Part shown: in pieces, positions 46,616 through 57,686 of the stretch
How the letters are laid out: the number at the start of each line of letters is the position of its first letter
Position numbering within the stretch: the stretch's first letter is position 1
Assembly: GCA_018806985.1 (NCBI GenBank)
Contig: JADANN010000256.1
Span: forward strand, 2,269,501 to 2,333,500
DNA from: Angiostrongylus vasorum
Lineage: Eukaryota > Nematoda > Chromadorea > Rhabditida > Metastrongylidae
Direction: 5' to 3'
DNA length: 64,000 nucleotides
Translations under genes and position numbers: made by a program
The notes under the pieces: model-generated
Database searches by the model: none
Told to the model about the DNA's origin: nothing
Seen by the model: the letters and a program-made list of their open reading frames with translations, nothing else

Positions 46616-46739
46616 GCTGTTGTTTTGTATTGTGTTTTTCTATGCAAGTAAATGTATGCTTTATAATAACCTCGCGATTGCTGAGCAAGAAAGCGATGCA
46701 TTCATATTCCTATGCCGAGGTTAATACAGAGTCGATCTT

Positions 46740-46960
46740 GGGAACTCACTGTTTTGTTCTTTGTAAGTCTTTGTAAGTCATTTGGTGAAGACTAGCTGTA
46801 CAGATTCTTACATGGGCGAGGGTTGAGACCTGACTTACGCAAATAAATCAGCCTAAGGTATGCGCGAGGTCACGCGTAGTCACACGACACTCCTCATTGC
46901 GGTTCATTTTTGGATCCTTGGGATTTCTTCAAAATGCTTCAGAAGTTTGGAGAATGCGAC
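46740..46960 (-). repeat. PLE-tail-like repeat
   Basis: Shares GTTTTGTTCTTTGTAAGTC, TTCTTACATGGGCGAG and GCGGTTCATTTTTGGATC with 31846-32045. The last part resembles the reversed PLE 3' end (GGTTCATCTTTGG). Confidence 0.45.
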
Positions 46961-47039
46961 AACAGTAGTTGAAATATCACCAAGCACTCTTAGAGGCTAG
47001 CTAGAGCGTAACCGCCTTTTTGATCATCTATGCACGACG

Positions 47040-47400
47040 CCCTCCCCACCGTTTACCGCCTCATCATGGCTGGGTGTTCCTGGGTGTCTGACTGCGACAT
47101 ACAGTGAGATGATTCTTCCTCCTAGCAGAGCCTCCCAAGCTAAGAAGGAGTCCGCCGTTTCTTTCAGGAAAACTAATATCTTAGCGTACCTAAGAGTAAA
47201 CCAATACCAGGATCCACCACAGTCCTGCTATTAAACTAGTGGTTTCAAACCTCCCTTTGATCCACACTGGTGGCGAATGTCCGTGGTGGTTACGACCTGG
47301 AGGAGACGGTTGGCTAGGTTGACCTCGAGGCTCTCGGAAACCAAAACTATGCCCTAGCCTGCATACCTGGAGAAGACGGGCTATCCAGGTATCCAAGTAT
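47040..47400 (+). repeat. Interspersed repeat related to 2510-2790
   Basis: Shares TCCTGGGTGTCTG(A/G)CTGC at one end and CTAT(C/T)CAGGTATCCAAG at the other. Frames crossing it are meaningless. Confidence 0.55.
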
Positions 47401-47439
47401 CCAAGGATGCACGACGCAAATTTGCATAATATGCTCTGA

Positions 47440-47720
47440 TGGTAGAAGCGGTGGGTATATGAATTCAGGTAGGGTGTGTCTAATCTCTTATAAAGAGTGT
47501 GAGGACGAATACGTTGACCAAACGGGTAGACCACTGTGTTTCCTTATAAAAGAACACCTAGTTGGTAAATTTAAAAGTTAAGCCAAATAATTCACCAGGT
47601 GTGCATAGAATACAGAGACATAGCGGAGGAGATTTTGTAAAAGTCACTCCGCTGAAATCGAAAAACATCAGAGAGGAAAACTCTTTCAGCACTTCAGATA
47701 AACTTCAGAACTCCGAAAAT
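47440..47720 (+). pseudogene. PLE GIY-YIG fragment
   Basis: MNSGRVCLISYKECEDEYVD then QTGRPLCFLIKEHLVGK matches the GIY-YIG core of P1 with many substitutions, and QRHSGGDF-like sequence follows. It is an old fragment with stops. Confidence 0.7.
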
Positions 47721-47729
47721 GGATACTTA

Positions 47730-48660
47730 GGAGGAGTGCTCTGTGATCACTTGTCATTTCACGCTGTACCTCATTATTATTTCTTGATCTCAGCTGGCGC
47801 ACTTCTAACCCCCTATCAGACTCGGCGCGGGTGATTCCCAAAATTAACTGGATGACTCTCAAGGAGTTCATCTCAGTTTTTGCACAGAGGTGAAATAAGT
47901 AACTATTCTCAAAGTTACAGTAGCATTTTGATCCACGTCAAATTGAATCACTTACCCGAAGTCTTTGAATCTCCTATGATACCTAAAAATAAAAAAATAA
48001 TAAAAAATAACACATAAAAATGCTAGGTGCGTTTGATAAAATCGTTGCTGCTCTGAAGAGGTCGATGGGTCGAAGTGTTCCCCCACTGGTATATTTTGTA
48101 CCAACTTTGTGCAAGATTTCGAATGAAACAGCATATAATGTCACAAATATTGAACGAACTGGAATGCAGAACTCTGTTCACCATAGCAGAAAGACCTCCT
48201 CTTAGCCAACTATCACCTTTCAAGCACCATAAAAGCTTTTCCAAAGGAAAGACCAATAGGGCCACAGCTGGGAAACGGCTTCTAAGGATTTGGCGCTTCC
48301 AATTCTCCATCGTTCTATCTCGAATACTATATTATGACCATGAAAATAGTATTTTTTTCATCTTAGCAGAGTTACAGCACGTTAAACTAGCCTTTCAAAA
48401 ACGCCAATGTTTTCTATCGCGCACAATTTTTTATTCTGTTTACAAGACCTCTTTGTAGGGTAAACACGTTTGAACAAAAGATCGAAATTGTTATGATTCT
48501 GGAAGTCAGATGGCTCAAGTTTATCTTCCCTGTCTGTGCATCAGGCACGATCCACAGAGTCATGTGCTGTCGTTGTGAATGAAGACATATGAATTTAACC
48601 TAGATTTCGGAAATTACCTTGTTCACTTTTTACTTTTATTTTCCTTCATTTTACCGTTCC
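47730..48660. other. No recognised feature
   Basis: Overlapping open frames on both strands around 48020-48460 (up to 127 codons) have no family resemblance or splice support. They look like chance frames. Confidence 0.45.
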
Positions 48661-48667
48661 CACTGGG

Positions 48668-48790
48668 CGTGTGTGGCACAGTGGTTGCAGGCGCCCTGCA
48701 ATATACACGTGGAATCGATCCCCGCACCCATGGCCCACCAAGACTTCCGTCCCTCTGGGGTCGGCAAATTGGTACCAAACTTGTCTAGAG
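48668..48790 (+). repeat. tRNA-derived SINE copy
   Basis: The A box TGGCACAGTGG (about 48673) fits the Pol III consensus fully. AATCGATCC about 33 bp later fits the B box with one mismatch. It is followed by CCCACCAAGACTTCCGTCCC and TCGGCAAATTGGTACCA, shared with copies at 485 and 59395. Confidence 0.65.
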
Positions 48791-49089
48791 GATAGCAGCA
48801 CTGGTTCGATACATTGGTAGGCAACGGCGAGTCATTGTAAGGGCCAGATATGCATCCAATCACCTCCAAACGATGCTTAATGAAGCCAAATCCATGGCAC
48901 ATCCCTCAAGGATTGATGAACGCCGAGAGCTTTATCCTTTTCTTTAGCTTTTATCATTATCACTAGATTAATGCGGCAACTCCCAATAATTTTTTTTTCT
49001 TCTCTGCAGTAGTATAGTTCTATTTAAGAATATTACGACTTATTAGAATAGTATATTTCCTCTTGAGAAGCATGCCTTAGCACTAACAA

Positions 49090-49220
49090 TGTTGCCACTC
49101 TAGAAGGACCGAACGGTTGGTTAGACTGGACCGCGGAATCGAATCAGATCCATCCTGCGTGTATTGCATTGCACCTTTAACCACTCCACTACACTCGCCC
49201 ACCATGAGAAAGACACGAGT
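49090..49220 (-). repeat. tRNA-derived SINE copy
   Basis: The minus strand has TAGTGGAGTGG (perfect A box) and ATTCGATTC (B box with one mismatch), with GGTGCAATGCAATACACGC between, similar to the 48668 copy. Confidence 0.6.
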
Positions 49221-49339
49221 GAAAAAATTGGCTTTGACCCACATTACTCTGAAGACGGTATTCCAAGCACCCAAATAAGCAACTCTTAGCCGATCATGTT
49301 CGTTGAAATTCTTGAGAGCCCTATACTTCTTCAACAATA

Positions 49340-49998
49340 TTTACTATGATAATATCAACAGACAATGTATTGCTAAAAATATTGTCCGAACTTTCAATGA
49401 TTTTTTGCATTATAATGCACTCGTTGGTCGGCAATTATATGATCTTCGCTTTGCTTTTGACGTCATTCTTATAATACCAAGCATTGGTCAAGCGGAACAA
49501 ATGCTTGTCGACTTTGATAAAGCCTATGGAAGGTCCTCGATTGAATCTCACAGAAAAGATGTTCACGAGGAACGGATTGATTACGTATCCCCCCATTCAC
49601 GCTTAACGAAATGAATGCCACCGAATGCTCCATTTAAGCCTATAGAGGTCGGGAAATCAACAAGATAAACGACATATCTCCACATTTAAGAGAAGGGAAC
49701 AAAGAGCTTAGGTGGCCTTCAAGAGCATCGAGGATGTAGTGAAGAGAACAAAGAACCCCCGACTCCGTGCCCACCTTTTTCGACTCAACGGTACTTCCAA
49801 TCCTAACGTATGCGTCAGAAACATGGTCGCTGCGTAAGCAGGGCGAAAGACCTCTCAGCGTTATTGAATGCGCAGTCGAACGGAGGATGCTAGGAGTATC
49901 CCGTGTCTTACAATTATGGGAGGGAATCGAAGCTCCGACCAGGGTGAACCATCGGAAATCCAAAAATACCCTTCTATAAGCCAAACCGTTGAAGATAA
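49340..49998 (+). pseudogene. RTE 3' part, copy E (interrupted)
   Basis: Starts in the RT motif C region (DLRFAFDVILIIPSIGQAEQ, where FADD has become FAFD). It continues with HLFDSTVLPILTYASETW and VERRMLGVSRVLQLWEGI of the RTE C-terminal region. It is cut at 49998 by a SINE fold-back and resumes at 50318 with ISWARHVTRMNDNRWPRAIS. Confidence 0.8.
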
Positions 49999-50312
49999 TG
50001 TTAACTTTTTTTATTTACTGCCCACTACAATTTTCATGGCAGATTATTGCTTGTGAAAAAACCATAATGATGCTGAGGTATTGGCAAAACTCCGGACCGC
50101 AGGTGTCTACGATGGGGAACGAACGCGCTATTACCCTTTCCGGGGGGCTAACGCGTTCACCACCACATCATGCGGGTTCTTCGTTTCGCCTGTCTCTCAG
50201 CCAGCTCTAACGATCAGTACGTTAGTCCCCGGAAAGGGTAATAGCGCGTTGGTTCCCTACCGTAGACACCTGCGGTCCGGAGTTTTGCAAATATCTCAGC
50301 ATCAATATTGTT
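49999..50312. repeat. SINE fold-back inserted into RTE copy E
   Basis: The left part is a minus-oriented SINE (GATGCTGAGGTATTGGCAAA, then GGTGTCTACGATGGGGAACG). The right part is the inverted terminal portion ending GCAAATATCTCAGCATCAAT. It is flanked by GTTGAAGATAA (49988-49998) and GTCGAAGATAA (50313-50323), an 11-bp target-site duplication with one change. The intact RTE copy B has GTTGAAGACAA at this place. Confidence 0.8.
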
Positions 50313-50317
50313 GTCGA

Positions 50318-50610
50318 AGATAAGTTGGGCCAGACACGTAACGCGTATGAACGACAACCGATGGCCAAGAGCCATTAGTGACTGGATTCTCCGGGATGAC
50401 AAACGTACTGATGGAAGACCACCGACCAGTTGGTCAAAGTACTTCATGAAAACCCTGGAGGGAATGTGTATTTCTCAACAAGTCTCTAGAGCGAGCGGAA
50501 CCCAAACCCACTGGGATACTCTTGTACGTCACATTGAGAAATGGAAAATTTACTGGCGTCCGCTAGAGTCACTCGGCAATGAACAGGAGGACTGCTTTTA
50601 CAGGTAGATG
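50318..50610 (+). pseudogene. RTE 3' end, copy E continued
   Basis: Open for about 95 codons: ISWARHVTRMNDNRWPRAIS, DGRPPTSWSKYF, then WKIYWRPLESLGN before the stop. This is the usual RTE C-terminus. Confidence 0.8.
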
Positions 50611-50789
50611 CACTCGATCGCACAAAGATCACACTGAGTTGAAATATCTGCGTTTGAAGCTGGATGATAAAAACGGCAGTTATTTTCCTGAGCAAGCTAA
50701 TAGTTTGAAACTATGTTCTCCGACTTTATTCGAAAGTGAAATATTATCGACTAGGTTGAATGATTTACAATTGAATACTTGAACGGCCC

Positions 50790-51202
50790 GTCTTCACGAG
50801 TTGTGCGGGCCACAGCAAATTTTCCCTTCAATTTTTTGGCTCGCAACCGTAGCCCATGGTGGTGGATGTGAGCCTCACATCGTAATCTGTAAAACATCGG
50901 CAGGTGCGAGTACAACTGAAAACTTTCGTTACATACACATCCTGCTAACGGGTAGGTAGGTGTTCGTCCTAGAGAGCGCATGCACTCTCATGGATTCCAC
51001 TCCGTAGTGCTTTTTGTCTATCCGTCATCTGTGTTCGCACTATACGCGCGATCAGTCTAAGATTTGCTACTAATGTGCATTTTCCTGAGTCTCGAAGATC
51101 AGATGGACTTCGGAAATCGGAGCTTTCCATTCCTAATAAATATTGCTTGTGCCGGTTATATTTCAGAATGCATTGTTCACGCGCTCTATGAGTGGTTCGC
51201 AA
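50790..51202 (-). pseudogene. RTE C-terminal fragment, copy F
   Basis: HRAREQCILKYNRHKQYLLG then SSDFRSPSDLRDSG and a TQMTDRQKALRSG stretch match the RTE C-terminal motif (ERCLLKFNRRTQHL, SSDLR). It belongs to the copy C/D subfamily. No other part of the element is adjacent. Confidence 0.65.
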
Positions 51203-51249
51203 TATTGTTGATGTGGTTGAGGTATCAACCCAGGTACGAGGGCTAGATC

Positions 51250-51700
51250 ATGTGTGATCTCGGAGCATTCCTCCCTGCTATTCACTGTAGGATTTTTGCC
51301 ATTTACCCAAAAAGCCTCAAGAAGTTTGCGTGTTGGTGTTTTGGCATTCTGTGCCAGGGAGATTGAGTTTTATATCAAAATCATGTGCGCAATGCTTTTG
51401 TATCCTATGCCTCCCCTAGTGGAGTACTTTGTCTGGTTTTTCGTTTGCCATCTAAATGTTCTTTCATGGGGGATACATAAACGTCTACCGGTTTTGCCAA
51501 TATGTTCATCTCCGCAAATATTACAAGAGATCAGATATATCGTATCTGGTCTCATGCAATCACCGTCCTTGGCAAAAGGGCAAATTACGCAATTTCCTAC
51601 TTCACATAGACGGTCATACAGGCGGTTACGAACTAATTGACGACGAAGAGTATCCGGTGGTATTTATACTATCGCAACCGACTCCCTAATTGAATTAGTA
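51250..51700 (-). pseudogene. Inverted PLE GIY-YIG fragment at the left end of P3
   Basis: The minus strand gives DTIYLISCNICGDEHIGKTG and RRLCI with broken continuation, and the coding tail near 51290-51330. It is head-to-head with the P3 body, an arrangement also seen at 53771-54535. Confidence 0.8.
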
Positions 51701-51709
51701 ACGTGGAGT

Positions 51710-53060
51710 AGCAATTCACGCATCTCAACTTCAAGAAACCATAAAAGAATTATTTGCGCTTTTGATAGCAGTCAGAATACGGTTGACGATTCACCAAGAA
51801 AAACCAGGGTCACCATACTTGGGGGTTTGACTATACCTGAGAGCGCGCACTCACTATTAGAATTAGGTCCAAGCTTGACACCATCACAGTCCATTTCTAA
51901 GGCAACTTTGCGTAGGATCGCATGCAATTTGTATGAACTTCGAGATCTCCCCTATTAGGCCAAGAAAAAAAATATTGAATAAAATGGAAGTCAAGAGTGG
52001 CGAGATTACCACCGTCTCCTTTTTTCTACAGCGTTTTTTTAGACAGCAGGACCCTAACGTGGAAGTTGATACGAAATTCTGCATGTTTTTCGGTCGACCT
52101 TCTCGAAACCCTAAATCACTTCCGCGGTAGAAAGTTTGTCTCTAATCTTACAGCCGCACGAATATGTGATCTGCGAGAAATTAGAGAATTAATTAATTCA
52201 AAGATCACTAGACTATCAGTTAGTGAAAAAGGGGGAGAGTTTGCAGTTAATACTTGCCAGTCAGACTTTGGGATAACGTAGGTAAATCTTTGTGATGTTA
52301 CCCCTTTACCGTCCATCGTCGTAAAAGGAATACAAAAGACTATACCAAAAACTTAACAATGAATGGGTCACAGCAGCAAAGGCGACGGGTTTGAAAGCTT
52401 CCGTTATTTCGCATTATAAAGTAGATCGACCAACATGTTTCGTCTTATACTTACTTATTAAAACAGATAAGTTAGTATCAGCTGATGATCTCGGGTCTAC
52501 CAATCCACTATCCTACAAGGTTAATCTTATTATTAGCTGTATAGACGAGCCAACGGATAGAATAACATGGTTTCCAGGCCGAATAACTATGCAACTGCTT
52601 ACTCATATTCCAGCTCACCTCACGAAGACCCAAATGTTCCTAGAATGTCTACGTAACGCGTCTCCTAACAACGCGTACGTGATGGAGTCATTCGACGTTT
52701 CCGCGCCTTACACCAACGTAACGAACAACGCAATGCATGCCATCCACAAACTTCTTGTTGAACACGAATGAGGGAATACATATGCACGGCTTCTCTATTC
52801 AGCCGTGCATATATTTCTCCATTTTCAGATGGTCTGGGAATTATTACGCACAAACTAGAGGGTTGGCAATGGGACAGCGGCTGGCACCAACTCTCGCCAT
52901 TGCGTTCACGTCTAAAATAGAAGCCCCGGTTATCGATCTCCGGCCACTACTCTCCTGCATATATACAGATGATTGCTTTGTCATCTTCTCTACTCAGGAG
53001 AAGGCAAACAAATGCTTTGAATTATTGAACGAGCACTCTGAGTACATTAAATTCACATGA
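51710..53060 (+). pseudogene. P3 N-terminal region and reverse transcriptase, broken
   Basis: Pieces: RVTILGGLTIPESAHSLLEL (about 51810), then the RT with TCFVLYLLIKTDKLVSADDL, VNLIISCIDEPTDRITWF, MESFDVSAPYTNVTNN (motif A), LAMGQRLAPTLAIAFTSK (motif B) and IYTDDCFVIFSTQEKANK (motif C; YTDD instead of YIDD). It shares with P2 the same stop after LLVEHE. Confidence 0.85.
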
Positions 53061-53770
53061 GAGAAACCGAAAGAGACCTGGCTTCCATTTCTTAACGTTC
53101 AAATCAACTTACCAAGTAGCGGCTACGTGACAAAGTGGTGCCGAAAACCAGGTAACAAAAACAGCCTGGTCCATTTCCTCTCCTCCCATCCTTCACACAC
53201 AAAGAGGGCGATTGTGAGAAACATGTTTCGAACAGCCACCTTGTGTGCACGAAAAGGGAACTAAAAGAGGAATCGCGCAACTTGGCTCGGCATATAGATA
53301 TCTCCAATGGCTATGACATAGTAATCCGACGAGATAAGCTTAGAAGGAGAGCGATGCCCCCAAAACCAAATATTTGACCATAAGAAAATTCCGTTTATGC
53401 TGCCCTTTATTAGCGATGAAGCATCGTAGCTACAAAACGATGCTTAAAAAGGGCAGGGTCTAGAGGAATCGATAACGATAGTTGAAATACCACCGGCTAC
53501 TCTACGTCGTCAGTTAGGTCGTAACCGCCTGTACGATCGTCTATGTGAGACAACAAATTGCGTAATTTGCGCTTACGGCAGGGATGGTGATTGCATGAGT
53601 TCAGGTACGATATACCTGATCTCTTGTAATAATTGCGGAGATGAATATATTGGCGAAACGGCAGACCTTTGTGTATCCGTATAAAACAACACCTAGATGG
53701 CAAACGAAAACTAGGACTATGTACCCCCACTAGGAACGCATAGGATGCGAAAGCATAGCGGAGACGATTC

Positions 53771-54535
53771 CTTTTTTATTTATATGATCTTATAAACTGA
53801 TCTTCTTTAGCTGATGCGAGGTTGGTATAGGTCTTCGTTGTCGTTGTCGTTGTTGTTGGTGTTGTTGGTCGATGGCTGACGTTTCGGCGATTTCGCCTTC
53901 CTCAGAGCCTGGACGTATTTTATATTAGAATACTTTAATTATTCGGTGGAAAAGGGTAAAGTAGTAATGAAGATCAGAGTTTTAAATAGATGGCGGGTTA
54001 GGATGCTACGGTGAAACTGAAAGGCTGCTCACCGCGATGTTACGAGTAGGACTGGCCCACGCATTGTTCACGTGGGTAGCGAGCACGACACATCCCGGGG
54101 CCAAAATATCATTTTGAAATAGGGCGCCATATCACGTGTGATAGTGAGGCATTCGTCTTTCCGGTTCACCTTTGGATTTTCGAAATTAATCCAAAACGCT
54201 TCAAATGTTTTGTGCGTTGATGTTTTCGATTCCTGCGCTAGGACCCGTACAGTCACTTCAATATCGTCGCCGTTGTGCGTTTTGTGCCCTATGCGTACCT
54301 AGAGAAGTGTTCTGACGAATTTTAACTTTCCCATCCGGATGTTCTTTTATGCGGACACAAAGTGGTCTACCCGCTTCCCCAACACATTCCTCACCGCATG
54401 CGCCACACGAGATCAAGTATACTACACCCGAACCCATGCAATCCCCGTCTCTCCCGTCAGGACAGATCATACAGTTTTTTGAGCTGCACAAACGATCATA
54501 GAGACAACGCGTGGGTAGTCCCCCTCGTAACATCA
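53771..54535 (-). pseudogene. Inverted terminal repeat and GIY-YIG fragment of PLE-B
   Basis: Minus strand: TRCLYDRLCSSKNCMICPDG and RDGDC, VVYLISCGACGEECVGEAGR (YIG changed to CVG), PLCVRIKEHPDGKVKIRQ. The terminal repeat with the hammerhead-like core (53873-53913) follows. Head-to-head with the main copy. Confidence 0.85.
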
Positions 54536-54830
54536 CGGTGAGCAGCCTTTCAGTTTCACCGTAGCATCCTAACCCGCCATCTATTTAAAAGTTTGATCTT
54601 CACTAATACTTTAGCCTTTTCCACCGAATAATTAAAGTATTCTAATATAAAATACGTCCAGTATCTGAGGAAGGCGAAATCGCCGATACGTCAGCCATCG
54701 ACCAACAACACCAACAACAACGACAACGACAACGACAACGAAGACCAATACCAACCTCGCATCAGCTAAAGAGGATCAGTTTATAAGATCATATAAATAA
54801 ATATGTCAACTATCTATGCCGAGGTTTATA
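54536..54830 (+). repeat. Left direct terminal repeat (pLTR) of PLE-B
   Basis: Matches 57522-57820 almost base for base and 53771-54060 in reverse. The hammerhead-like core here has GATACGTC instead of GAAACGTC. Confidence 0.85.
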
Positions 54831-54839
54831 GAAAGTCGG

Positions 54840-56690
54840 TCTTTTGAGTTATTAAGAGATGTTCCGGCAAAGCATTTCCGACTTGTAAGAGACCCACTTT
54901 CTACGCCGCTGCTCAAAACATCGAATTATTCCTAACTTTATGAAGCGTAGGAAATTATACGAAGTATGCGACTTACCAGAGAGCTCTCAACAAATGCTGG
55001 GCATCGAAATAAAACTGCTACGCATTTCATTGCGGTGCGCACATAACGAAATGTTTTCACTATTAAACAAATGTGTGTACAAAGAAAACCACTGTGCTCA
55101 GCATTTGGAGAGGAATCTTTGGGAAGAGAATGGAAGAGAATAGTAGCCGGGTCTAAAGCGCTATGCGAAAGGATTCGGTGTGATATTAAGAGCAAGTTAA
55201 GGAAGAAGTTTGAAGATCTATCACTCCGCCCGAAAAAGGTCAAATCAAAGGACCACCGCTTGTCAAGTTGCAGGTAAAAAACCCTGAAATAGACTGGTCG
55301 CCAATAACATCCGGAGTTACTGTGCTAGGAGGCATAACGCTTCCGGAAAATGAGCGGTCATTGTTAGAATTCCGTCCGAGTTTCGCACCTAGTCAACCCA
55401 TTTCTAAACCAATCTTGCGCAAGATCACGTCCAGTCTGCATGAACTTCAAGACCGGCCACGTTACAGGGTTAGGCTAGAAAGGTTAGGTAAAGTAGTACC
55501 AAGGGGCGAACTACCACCAATACCTTTTCCCCGAACTTTCTTTAAACAAGAACAACCAAATAGCGATGTTGACCCTACATTTCGTTTATTTTTCGGACGA
55601 AATTCTCCGCATACTTAATCACTACCAAGAAGAAAAATAAGCTCCAACCTCACACACCAACAAGGATGTTGTATGCGCCAAGTTAGAGAGCTCTTGAATT
55701 GAAAATCTGTCAGACTTTCTATTAGTGATAAAGGTGGAGAATTTGTAGTTATTCCTAGTCAGTTGGATATTAGAATAACAGAGGAGCATCTCAATGATGT
55801 TTCTCTCTATCGAGCATACTCTGGAAAGGAATATAAAAAATCAATACCGAAAATTAAATCAAGGATGGGTCAACACGGCAAAGGCAGCGGGTTTAGAGCC
55901 TGCAGTTATTTCTCGACTTAAAATCGAACATCCAATTTGTCCTGTCCTTTACTTGGTTATGAAAAACACATAAGCTCACTTCAACTGATGATATTGCATC
56001 AACGAACCCATCATCATTTAAAGTTAGACCTATCGTCAGTTGTACAGGCGGGCCAACGGATGGAATAACGTGGTTCCTAAGCCTTATCCTGACCCAGTTG
56101 CTAAAATTCATTCCAATCCATCTACCTAACACCAAAATATTTCTAGACCACCTACGGTGCGCGCAACCAAATTGCGCGCATGTAATAGAGTCATTCGATG
56201 TTACTTCACTTTATACCAACGTGTCGAATGACTCCACAATGCAAGCCATTCTCGAGTTGCTGGTAGAGCACGGAAAGAAAGTAAAAAATATACGCCTTGT
56301 CGATTGCGCAACTAATGACTCTCTTAAAACAGTCTCTTAGTTGTTCACTCTTCAGGTGGTCTGGGAAATATTTTGCACAAATTAGAGGGTTGGCCATAGG
56401 GACAGCGTTTAGCACCAAGCCTTGCCAACGCTTTCATGTCTAAGGTGGAAGCTCCAGTTCTCGACCATTGACCCTTGCTCCACTGTCGATACATAGACGA
56501 CTGCTTCATCGCCTGTTCCACACAAGAACAGATGGATAAGTGCTTTGAATTGTTAAACCGACAGTCAGAGTATATGAAATTTACACGAGAAAAAACCAAC
56601 CGAAAACTGGCTTCTATCCTTAAAAGTCGAAATAAAGCTCTCAGAAAGTGGCTATGTAACAAAACGGTATCGTAAGCCGTAGTGAAAACA
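54840..56690 (+). pseudogene. PLE-B N-terminal region and reverse transcriptase, broken
   Basis: N-terminal pieces: KLYEVCDLPESSQQMLGIEI, VTVLGGITLPENERSLLEFR. RT: VRPIVSCTGGPTDGITWFLS-type sequence near 56020, HVIESFDVTSLYTNVSND (motif A, canonical), a motif B region with GLAIGTAFSTKPCQRFH in a shifted frame (56390), and YIDDCFIACSTQEQMDKCFE (motif C). Several stops and shifts. The motifs are closer to the PLE consensus than in P2/P3, consistent with a younger element. Confidence 0.85.
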
Positions 56691-57009
56691 TACTAGTTCA
56701 CTACCTCTCCTCTCATCTTTCACACATGAAAAAAAGCACTTATCAAAAACATGTACCGTACGGCTAAAAATGTGGTGCACAGGAGAAGAGGGTAGGAAGG
56801 AATCGCAAAACCTGCCACGAAAAAAATGCCATTTCCAATGGCTACGACGTAGAAGCCACTCGGGTTAGACAAAAACGTATGGCAGTTCCCCAAAATAATG
56901 TTTCGGACGCAAGTAAAATCCCTTTTAAGCTAGCCTTCATATCAAATCAAATAAGTTACGCCATTAAGAGACGCTTAAGAAAAAAGTGGTCTTGAAAATT
57001 ATATAATGA

Positions 57010-57400
57010 TTATTGACATCCCACCCAATACCCTACGCCGTCAGCTAGTTCGCAACCGTCTCTATGATCGTTTGTGCAGCTCAAAAAACTGTATGATCTG
57101 TCCTAACGGGAGAGACGGGATTGCATGAGTTCAGGTATAATATACTTGATTTCATGTAACGCGTGCGGTGAGGAATATGTTGAGGGAGACGGGTAGACCA
57201 CTTTGTGTCCGCATAAAAGAACATCTGGATGGGAAGGCTAAAATTCGTCAAAACACTCCTCTAGGGACGCATAGGGCACAAGGGCACCACGGCGATGGTT
57301 TTGAAGTGACTGTGCGGATCCCAGCGCAGGAGTGGAAAAATCAACGCGCAAAACTCTTGAAGCGTTTTGGATAAATTTCAAAAATCCAAAGATGAACCGG
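57010..57400 (+). pseudogene. PLE-B GIY-YIG endonuclease, frameshifted
   Basis: TLRRQLVRNRLYDRLCSSKN and CMICPNGRDG are followed by SSGIIYLISCNACGEEYV, a shift within YIGETGR, then GRPLCVRIKEHLDGKAKIRQ and TPLGTHRAQGHHGDGFEVTV. All pieces match P1. Confidence 0.85.
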
Positions 57401-57648
57401 AAAGACGAATGCCTCACTATCACACGTGACATGGCGCCCTATTTCAAAATGATATTTTGACCCCGGGATGTGTCGTGCTCGCTACCCACGTGAACAATGC
57501 GTGGGCCAGTCCTACTCGTAACATCACGGTGAGCAGCCTTTCAGTTTCACCGTAGCATCCTAACCCGCCATCTATTTAAAACTCTGATCTTCATTAATAC
57601 TTTAGCCTTTTCCACCGAATAATTAAAGTATTCTAATATAAAATACGT

Positions 57649-57686
57649 CCAGGCTCTGAGGAAGGCGAAATCGCCGAAACGTCAGC
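57649..57686 (+). ncRNA. Hammerhead-ribozyme-like core in PLE-B right terminal repeat
   Basis: GGCT-CTGAGGA-A-GGCG-AAAT-CGCC-GAAAC-GTC-AGCC. The CUGANGA and GAAA core parts are present. Helix II is GGCG/CGCC and helix I is GGCU/AGCC. Helix III is reduced to the palindrome ACGU with no loop, so it could only form between two RNA copies. One extra A precedes helix II compared with the usual consensus. Minimal dimeric hammerheads have been described in Penelope-like elements (established knowledge). Activity here is inference. Confidence 0.5.

Larger units (their letters stand above)
43641..46700 (+). mobile_element. Penelope-like element P2, with direct terminal (pLTR) repeats
   Basis: The left terminal repeat (about 43670-43850) and right terminal repeat (about 46490-46690) share GTTATTGAAGCGTTT..CCxAxTAAATTG, the GCTCTGAAGAAGGCGAT hammerhead-like core and AACCTxGCGATTGCTG. 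Between them are an N-terminal region, an RT and a GIY-YIG domain in broken frames. It abuts the 3' end of RTE copy B. The RT catalytic motifs are visible but frames are interrupted at 44092, 44572, 45226 and 45439. Confidence 0.9.

Noticed and set aside
48023..48458. Overlapping 95- and 127-codon frames on opposite strands
   Set aside because: No family resemblance, composition like the intergenic DNA, and no splice sites tying them to neighbours.
48668..48790. tRNA gene
   Set aside because: Same reasoning: the boxes are present but no full cloverleaf was found, and the flanks recur in other SINE copies.
54706..54750. CRISPR-like or regulatory direct repeats (CAACAAC/GACAAC)
   Set aside because: A simple-sequence tract within the PLE terminal repeat that varies in copy number between the two ends. 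No spacers.
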